From Brachionus plicatilis (Eukaryota > Rotifera > Eurotatoria > Ploima > Brachionidae), in the NCBI GenBank assembly GCA_010279815.1, contig QEOQ01000191.1, forward strand, positions 502,394 through 553,908: 51,515 bases of DNA, written 5' to 3'. The notes below the pieces were generated by a model. It did no database searches. It was not told the DNA's origin and saw only the letters and a program-made list of their open reading frames with translations. Below are positions 44,225 through 51,515 of this stretch, in pieces. Each line of letters opens with the position of its first letter. The stretch's first letter is position 1. The translations under genes and the position numbers were made by a program.

Positions 44225-47200
44225 ATGAACTTAGAAAGCCTTGAAGAAGCCAAGTACAGCGAATTGCTGAAGATAGCCGGTAAACTTCAACTTGAACTGC
44301 CACAATCTAAAAAGGTAACATTCCCACAATTCAACAATACTGGCATTAATTTTTCCAATCTACAGAAAGATGTGTTGATCAGGCTCATTAGGGAACACTG
44401 CGGTACACATGATGTTGAAGAAAATTTGTTCCAAGTTGTCAAGAAAAAATTGAAAAAAACTTCCAAAAAATCAAAAAAAAACCCAGAAGAAGAGGCCGAA
44501 CCGGAAATTGAGCCCGCAAATCAAACACTGACCCGGTCTCGGACTCGCACCCTCAACAAAACACTGAACACAACTGAGCCCACAGAAGCTAAAAAATCCA
44601 AAAAGACCAAAAAATCAAGCAAAAAAGAGTCAAACGAAAACCAAGAGCCGGAAGTGATTGAGACCAGATATGAAATAAGGGAAGATGGAAAACGAGTGAA
44701 AATAAAACGAATAAGAAAAAAAGTCAACAAAGAAGACCCAAATCTCCCCAAGGAAGATAAAAAAACAAAAAAAGTTAAAAAAGCCAAAGCTGCCATTCAT
44801 AGTCCAGAAAAAGAGCCTGCTGAACATGGCGAGCAATCAAATGCTTGTGCAGAACAGCAGGAAGAGTCGGACAACTTTAAGCTGCAATTAAACGAAAGTG
44901 AAAAAGATTCGTTAACTGAGCCTAAGCCTGCTGAACATGGCGAGCAGTCAAATGCTTGTGCGGATCAACAGGAAGAGTCGGACAACTTTAAGCTGCAATT
45001 AAACCAAAGTGATGAAATAGTTCACGTAAATAAAGAGATGCGAAAAAATTCTAAAATCACTCAAGACAATCTAGAAGAATTGAACCAAAGTGGAGAGGAT
45101 GAAAAAGTTGAATCTTTGAAAAGAGATGAGTACAATGAAGCAGTCGACTCTTCGTTGATTACAAACGATGAAGAAAAGCCTGACAATGAGGAAGAATTGG
45201 AAAATGTTAACGTCACTAGGGACATTGTGAACACGACATTTGAGATTGGTGACAAACCAGAGGCTCACTCGCACAAAGAAGAAGAGTCAGTTGTTGATAC
45301 GCCCCAGAGTGTAGAGAAAACAAATTTTGATCAAGAACTAGCTGACAAAAAACAATCAGAGGAAGAGAGCAAGAGTGAAGAAGCAGCTAAAGGTCGCATT
45401 GGCGGTGCTCGGATTGTCAGACCGAAACAAACAGTTACAGTGGTGCAGACAATCAAAACAACCAAAAATGAGACTGTTGTCGAAGAAGTTAAAAAAGTGA
45501 TCGAAGTTGGTAAGAATGGTGCAAATTTAATTTTTTAATTTTTTTTTTAAATATTTTATTTTAGTCAATAGAGAAGCAGGTCCCAGAATTGTAAAACCAA
45601 CAATTGTAATATCTGAAGATAGTAGTGCCGACCCCAAACGAAAGAACACCAATGATGCAAGTAAGAGAAGATAATTTTTTTTTTAATTTGTTTTTTTTTT
45701 TCTTATCTAACATGTGTTCAATAAATTATGACTGTTTTTTTAAGATTTTAAAAAAATAATTATTATTTACTAGTTTTGACAAGTGGAGACGTTTTAAAGT
45801 CTTAAATCCAAGTTCGGACTTTTTTTTCAAAAGTCCAGGTCAAAAACTTCAATTTATTTTTTTTTCTCAAAATTCTAAGTAAAACATTTTTTTTAAATCT
45901 TGTTTTTCAAAAGTCCCTATCAAAGAATATTATTTATTTTTTTAATTTTTAAAAAGTAGAAGTTCGTACTTTTATTTCTTTATATTTTTTCAAGATTCCA
46001 AATCAAATATTCTTTTTAAAATTTTGTTTTCAAAAGTCCAAATTAAAGACTATTATTTTTTTAGTTTTAAAAAAAAAGCCAAAGAATTTTATTCATTTTT
46101 TTTAAGTCCGGATATGGAATTTTTTTAATGACCTGAACTTAAATATTGAATTCTTGTTTTGAGCCTCGTAGTAAAATGTATAAAAAGAGCTGCGATTTAA
46201 AGTTTGTAACCAATTTTGGATAAATAAAATGATCAAGCCATGCTTAAAATAATAAAATAATTGCAGAGATACATTTTTGGATTTAACATACTAAGTTAAG
46301 TAAAAAGGCAACCTCTTCTTTATCAATATGCATAATGCAAAGTCCTTACCATCTAAATGATACTATTTTAGGTGGACAATATTTTGCAGATTTTACCTTT
46401 AGATTTAACAAGGTATCTTATAATTTTATTAAAAAATTAGAATTTATTTGATTGTTTAAGCTTGTTGATATCATTGATGATAACTTTAAGTTGCCAAAAA
46501 AATTGCATCCAGTATTACCCGGTTGAAACCGGCCTCTTTTTTATGATAAAGGGGTTTAACCATGCGTCCCGTATTACGGAGACATTTAAAGATTTTTTCT
46601 TTCTCAGCCGGGTTTGACTATTACCCTCGGCTTGTGTGACTAAAAGTCAAACCATTAGGCTTTGCAGATTGAGCCCAAGCTTCTTAAGCTTTAAGAAACT
46701 AAATCAAAAAATAATAATTAAATTAAGGAAAAATAAAATATAGATAAAATGAAACGGGCAATGATGGGTGAAATAGGTTAAGATCAGCATTTTCCTTGTT
46801 ATATTTTAAAGAGACCGTTGAACACCAATTTTCAATTGAAGTTTTTTCATCTTCACGTTTTTTCATGGATGAACGTTTTATTCATAGAATTATTTTCATA
46901 TAAATTTTTATAAGGATAAAATATCGAAAAAATAATTCATAGAAAATTAATCATAAAAATTTTTTCAGAATAATTGTCTCTTGTAATTTTTCATTGTCAA
47001 TAAAGTGACGAAATATTTAAAATTTTCCTAAAAACTACAAAAAAAACAAAAATTGAAAATAAAAAAAATTTATAGTTGATACAAGAGAGGTCCAATTCAT
47101 CTTAGTATTTGTTTATCTTATTTTCAATATTAATCTGTTTCTTTAAAATTAAAAAAGTATTAAGATCGTATATTAATTGCTTTAAGGAATGTCTTTAATA

Positions 47201-49938
47201 ATAATTGATTAAAAAATTTCTTTTTTTTTATAAAATAATTCTTTTAATTTATAAGAAATAATTAAAAAAAAAATTCTTTCTAATTTAGAACCATTGACGC
47301 GTTTCGGCCAAAAGTGGCCCTCTTTAGGATCTAATTACTGTCTATTTTAAATTTAAAAAAAAAAAGGAACAAAAGAAAAATTTTTTCAAAAGATTACAAA
47401 AACATATGAAAATATTTCTAGAAATCAAAGAATAAGAATAAAATTTCATGAAAATGAAAAATAAAAGAAAACAATTTTTATTTTTCTCTAATTTGCAACA
47501 AAGTGCACAATCAAGCTTTAGAGAATATAGTTAATAAATTTACTTAAAAAGTGGTGTACATTTTACAGAAAACTGCAGAGTTTGTGCAAACCTAAGCAAT
47601 AGTTAGTACAAATTTGTACAATATTGTACTGTTTACAAAACCACTTTTGCAAAATTAGAAAAAAAATTATAAACCTTTACTATTTTTACAAAAATTTCAC
47701 ATTGCCAGAGATTGTTAATCCGATAAAAAATGATAAATTTTTATTTTTTTTTTTTCTATACTTTATCCCTTTGAAAAAAATTCTATGAAAATAAAAATTG
47801 TTCGAAAAAAATTCTATCAATTGGACGTTCACCAAAAAGGCAAATATTTTTTCAATTAAAATTTTCCTTTTATGTAGTTTAAAGGAGAATTTAAATATTT
47901 TTTATTCAATTTATTGTCTATAAAAAATTACGAGAGATTATTATTCTGATATTGAAAATGAAATTTTTTTATTAATTGTTCTTCTAAACCCTATCATTTT
48001 AAAAAATTATGTGAAAAATTTTTTACGAAAGATGATAAATTTCTTATAAAAAATTAAGAAAAGCAATCAATTAAAAATAGGCTTTTGTGTTGTCCTCGTA
48101 AGACGATTATTAAAGTAAAACAAGCTCGAACTCAAATGTTTATTTAAGAAATATTTTTTAAAAGTATCAAGTCCAAAAAAGCCCCTTTCAATGATTATTT
48201 GAACGCTTATTTATGCAAAAAATTTGATAAGCTTAGAAAAATTTTACATAGAAAAGAAACACTATTCGAGCGAATGCTAGCTAGTGTTTCAAAGAACACT
48301 CAATTCACTTGCACACAGTGAGGAAATAGAAATTAGAAAAATTGAATAAATATAAATACATATATAAATATATAAAATTAAAGCAAGTAAAATTTGACTT
48401 TGATTGTAGCTAATTGCGATATCACATCTTTTTTCAAAATTAGTTTCAATCTTACTCAATAATAATTAAAATGTATATGCTCGTTATTGAAGGCAATCAT
48501 CAATTTAGATCAGAGTTGTCAAAATGTCCAAATAAAAAAAACATGTCATTAAAATTTAAATCTCGGCTAGCACTTTGCTTATTATTTTTTTTATAAAAAT
48601 CATAAAATCAAAAAACAAGAGACTTTAAATTATTTTATTTTGGTAATTGGTAACAAATGTTTCTTTAAAAATATTTAAAAAAAATGTCAAAATTTTAAAG
48701 GTTTTTTTTTTGATTTCAAAAAAATTTATTTTCAGATTTTAATATGAAAAAATTTTTTAAATATTTTTAAATTTTCATAAAATTGAGGTGATTCATTGAT
48801 GCAACATCCATGAAGTCATCGTTTTTAGCTTAACTTGTTATGTGTCCATGCAAATTCTTCCATTTTTCTTACAATTAATTTTTTATCTTTATCAGACAAT
48901 AAGGTCAAAAAAATAAAAGACCATGAAGCGAAGAAAAAAGATCCCGAGGCTATCAAAGTACTTGCTCGAAAAGCACCTGATTTCAAGGCAATCCATGAAA
49001 AAGAATCTCAAAAGCTGGAATCAATCGATACATATGCCAATCGCAAACAAGAAAGATTGAACAAGCTAAATGAAAAAAGTTCGCCAAGTGCCGCGGAAGA
49101 CAAGCTCAAGGCAAAGGCTAGAACGCCAATTTTGTCTGCCAAACCTCAAAGTATTTTCAGCAAAAAAACCCCACTCAAAAGTTGCGCAACGCCCAAATTT
49201 GTCAAAAATTTGACATCTCAAACTGGTTCGCTGCTGAGCAACATTCCAAAAATGGCAAAACGCGATGAGCATAAAAAAGAAGACAGCAGCAAATCGGACA
49301 CCAAAACAGTGGAGCCAAAGACTCCCGAAATGCCTGAGCAAGAAAAGCGCTCAAAAATAGCCAGGACTCCGTCTAGTGTGGCCAAACCGACTGAGTCCTC
49401 ATTGCTCAAATCCAATCTTAAAAGAACTCTATCTGTCAAAGTAAATGAGGCCAACAATGCTGCATCAATACCCCCTCAATTGCAGTCGTCATCATTTGTG
49501 CGTCGTAAATCATTTGATCTGAGCAAAAGTTTAGCAAGACCTCTAAAATATAATCCACATCATGGTCGACTAAAAAAAGTTGACTTCAGCACCAAGTCAG
49601 TTTTTCTAGCCTCATTGGCAACAAATTTAAATGAGAGCAAATGCAATGATAAAAGTGTTTTTAAGCCCAATGACTCTATTTTAAATGGGTCTGATGCCAA
49701 TAAAAGACGTGTGAGCACAATCAACAAGCTTAGGTCGGACAATGGGGGTGCGTGTCCCGACCGGAACATGGTCACCGACTATTTGAAGTCGGACAAATTG
49801 AAGCAGATCACCGATAAATCAACTCAAATGGCCAGAAAGCTAAGGCTTGAGAAAGCTAAAATGCACAAAATGGCTAGATCAGACCAGAACAGGAAGCTGA
49901 TGAATATGGACAATAGCGAAAATGAACAAGAAGTTTAG
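44225..49938 (+). CDS. NUSAP1: nucleolar and spindle-associated protein 1
   Basis: Three exons: 44225-45509, 45565-45660, 48896-49938 (2424 nt, 807 residues), with introns of 55 and 3235 nt in consistent phase. The N-terminus (LESLEEAKYSELLKIAGKLQ, residues 3-22, continuing to about 60) is a SAP-like DNA-binding helix pair as in vertebrate NuSAP. Exon 3 carries the two most conserved NuSAP segments: DFKAIHEKESQKLESIDTYA (near residue 488) and FDLSKSLARPLKYNPHHGRL (near 667), the latter in the microtubule-binding half. NuSAP binds and bundles spindle microtubules near chromosomes and sits in nucleoli in interphase. Human NUSAP1 has 441 residues; here a long Lys/Glu-rich insert in exon 1, including a 37-residue tandem duplication, nearly doubles it. 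Two RIV[RK]P motifs flank the first intron. ATG 44225 directly follows GGTAAG. AATAAA lies at 50175-50180. Confidence 0.92.
44819..45011 (+). repeat. 37-codon tandem duplication inside NUSAP1
   Basis: Blocks 44819-44900 and 44930-45011 are near-identical (a handful of differences in 82 nt) with a 111-bp period, each encoding AEHGEQSNACA then QQEESDNFKLQLN. The frame is kept. The high nucleotide identity indicates a recent duplication. Confidence 0.9.
45776..46150. repeat. AAGTCC-rich repeat in NUSAP1 intron 2
   Basis: Repeated words such as TTTTCAAAAGTCC and AAGTCCGGA resemble the interior of the CAGAGTTG (hAT-like) MITEs, but no CAGAG end or TSD was found. It is probably a decayed or rearranged copy. 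Confidence 0.4.
46505..46690. other. GC-rich block with three hairpins
   Basis: Three inverted repeats lie in a row: CCGGTTGAAACCGG (46519-46532), CCGTATTACGG (46569-46579), and GCCGGGT..ACCCTCGGC (46607-46631). The base composition is unlike the intron around it. No tRNA A/B boxes or open frame could be recognised. Candidates are the 5' region of a retroelement, a SINE-like element, or an intronic structured RNA. Confidence 0.4.
47388..47515. repeat. dispersed repeat, copy 2
   Basis: Similar to 21738-21865. It is followed (about 47550-47660) by an inverted repeat in which AAAAGTGGTGTACATTTTAC pairs with the complement of GTTTACAAAACCACTTTT. Both lie in NUSAP1 intron 2. Confidence 0.45.
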
Positions 49939-50528
49939 CAATTTTTTTTTTATTTTTTTTTAAAAGATAATTTTTGCATTTGTCCATTTTTAACTCTCCA
50001 CAGGTATTTGTATAGTTTGAGGCCTAAAATATTCGATTTACTTTATGTAAATTTTCTAGAGCTCTTTTTTTATCAACGGTTTTAAATTTTGATACAAAAA
50101 TGAAATTTCTTTTCTATTTTTTTTTTCATCTCAATTTGTACTAGTTTAATTCACATTAATTTTGGAGAATTTGTAATAAAATTAATTTTAATTTTTAAAT
50201 GTGTATCCTTGAAATATGTTTTAAAATAGATTTGAAAAACGACTGTTTTATTTGGTGTTGTGGATGATAAAATCGATCCGCTTTCAGAGTTAAAAATTAG
50301 GTAAAAGAAAATTTTTTAAAATTTTTGGAATAAAAAAGGATTATTAATTTTTTAAATGATTTATTACTGGGGTGAAGTTTTCACGTGAGTTAGAAAAAAA
50401 TTGAATTAGTTAAAAGCGATATTCAATAAAAAATATTTTTTGCTGATCAATTTTTTTTTATATTGAAAATATTGAAATTATTAGGGTTGTTAATCAAAAT
50501 TCGAAAATTTTTTAATCGATTAAAAAAA

Positions 50529-50884
50529 GGTTTTGTCAATTTCAAATACAAATTGAACAAAAATTCTTCATTTTTTGATTTATCAAAATTAAATTAAATG
50601 AAAAATGCTAGAAATAATACTGCAATAAAGTGCAACATACTTAGTTGCACCTTTTTTACCTAAAATGAAATTTTTATTTTCTTTTTTTTTTGTAAAATCA
50701 AATCAAAAATCTGTATAAATCTTATTGATTCTTTATTTTTTGTCACTTTTTACAAAAGAAAAATTATTTTAGGTGAAAAACGAATGTTGCAGCATTTTTT
50801 ATAATATTTTTTATTAACTTTAATTTTAATTTACCAAAAAAATGAAGAATTTTTGTTCAATTTGTATTTGAAATTCACAATACC
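50529..50884. mobile_element. hairpin MITE, GGTATTGTGA family, copy 3
   Basis: 356 bp. Left end GGTTTTGTCAATTTCAAATA and right end GTATTTGAAATTCACAATACC complement (GGTATTGTGAATTTC), with inner TGCAACATACTTAGTTGCAC arms. It is flanked by an exact 9-bp TSD TTAAAAAAA (50520-50528, 50885-50893); low complexity lowers the weight of the TSD. It lies 0.6 kb downstream of NUSAP1. Confidence 0.72.
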
Positions 50885-51371
50885 TTAAAAAAATCGTGAT
50901 TTTTTTCTTTTTATTCGAAAAAAATTTAAATAATCGATTAAAAAGAAAAGAAAAAAACAAATATTCGATTAAAAATTTTCGATTTCTTAGGAAAAAAAAA
51001 TTGATTTTTTAGAATCATAACAAAAAAAAATTCTAAAATTTGTTTTAAACTTAAACTATGTCACTAAAAACTTTTTAAAATTTTTATAACTGTCTCGAAT
51101 AAAAAGTAGCATTTCTAAGTGATCAGTATCAAGTCTACTTCTTAAGTCTATTTGAATTTGACTAAAAAGACATTCACTTGGAACTGAAGACGCTGTAATT
51201 CAAAAAAAAATTTTTCAAAATGTTTGGTTTTTGATTTTATTCTTTTATGAGTGGAAAGGAATTATTAGCGAGTTTATTTTACGACAAGATTTAGATAATG
51301 TTAATTTAAAAAAATTTTTTTCTTTTTTACCAAACAAAAAGAATCTTCGAATAAAAAAAATTATTTCGATA

Positions 51372-51515
51372 CAGTCATCTCTCTTTAAACCGAGTACACT
51401 TTTATCCGAAGCATTTGATATTCGGACATAAATGTGCGGGCTCGGAGCTCTTTACAATACCTTTACATGCTAAATACATTTATTAATTCGAATTTTTTGT
51501 TCGGTTAAATTCGAC
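51372..51515. mobile_element. Tc1/mariner- or pogo-like left end, cut by window edge
   Basis: CAGTCATCTCTCTTTAAACC preceded by TA matches the terminus of the element at 13845-14904. The remainder (GTACACTTTTATCCGAAGCA, then ATTTGATATTCGGACATAAA) runs off the window, so coding capacity is unknown. Confidence 0.5.

Noticed and set aside
49066..49775. Minus-strand open frames opposite NUSAP1 exon 3, and similar ones opposite exon 1.
   Set aside because: Shadows of the real coding strand; the plus-strand protein has the conserved NuSAP motifs.

Overview
The window is nuclear DNA from a very AT-rich invertebrate animal. Genes are interrupted by many tiny introns (about 37-55 nt, GT..AG) and by a few kilobase-scale introns that are packed with transposons. 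The encoded proteins are metazoan (KLHL20, a SOCS-box protein, HAUS6, NUSAP1, a GT31 glycosyltransferase). A small-genome animal such as a monogonont rotifer would fit, but that is inference from composition and intron size; no species marker is present.

Layout. At the left edge (about 0.5-1.0 kb, minus) is a partial, tentative gene with a PH-like motif. A single-exon beta-1,3-galactosyltransferase-like gene lies at 2.8-3.8 kb (+). From 4.4 to 6.5 kb are a decayed DNA transposon with a transposase C-terminus and a dead LINE reverse transcriptase. From 10.4 to 19.0 kb (+) is a four-exon KLHL20/diablo gene whose 4.9-kb first intron is built largely from nested transposons and whose protein carries an unusual Ser/Asn/Thr-rich tail. 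From 19 to 27 kb there are only repeats and gene fragments. At 27.3-28.5 kb (+) is a three-exon gene of unknown function, possibly ciliary, with an RFX X-box-like site just upstream. At 31.1-32.1 kb (-) is a SOCS-box gene. At 35.8-41.9 kb (-) is HAUS6 (augmin), reconstructed here as ten exons. At 44.2-49.9 kb (+) is NUSAP1 in three exons. HAUS6 and NUSAP1 are divergent neighbours and both act on spindle microtubules. KLHL20 and the SOCS-box protein would both be cullin-RING ligase adaptors (CUL3, and Elongin BC with probably CUL5), though nothing shows they cooperate.

The most informative new material is the set of non-autonomous DNA elements. Several have boundaries fixed by exact target-site duplications (TSDs). 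A hAT-like CAGAGTTG family has three copies, each with a perfect 8-bp TSD. Several families with GG-starting termini make 8-9-bp TSDs, including two copies of one GGGTCATGTC family and a nested pair whose lengths reconcile to a sister copy within 5 bp. Non-LTR elements repeatedly end in a short stem-loop followed by an (AAT)n or (AAAT)n tail. I saw no CRISPR array, rRNA, recognisable tRNA or prokaryotic-type operon.
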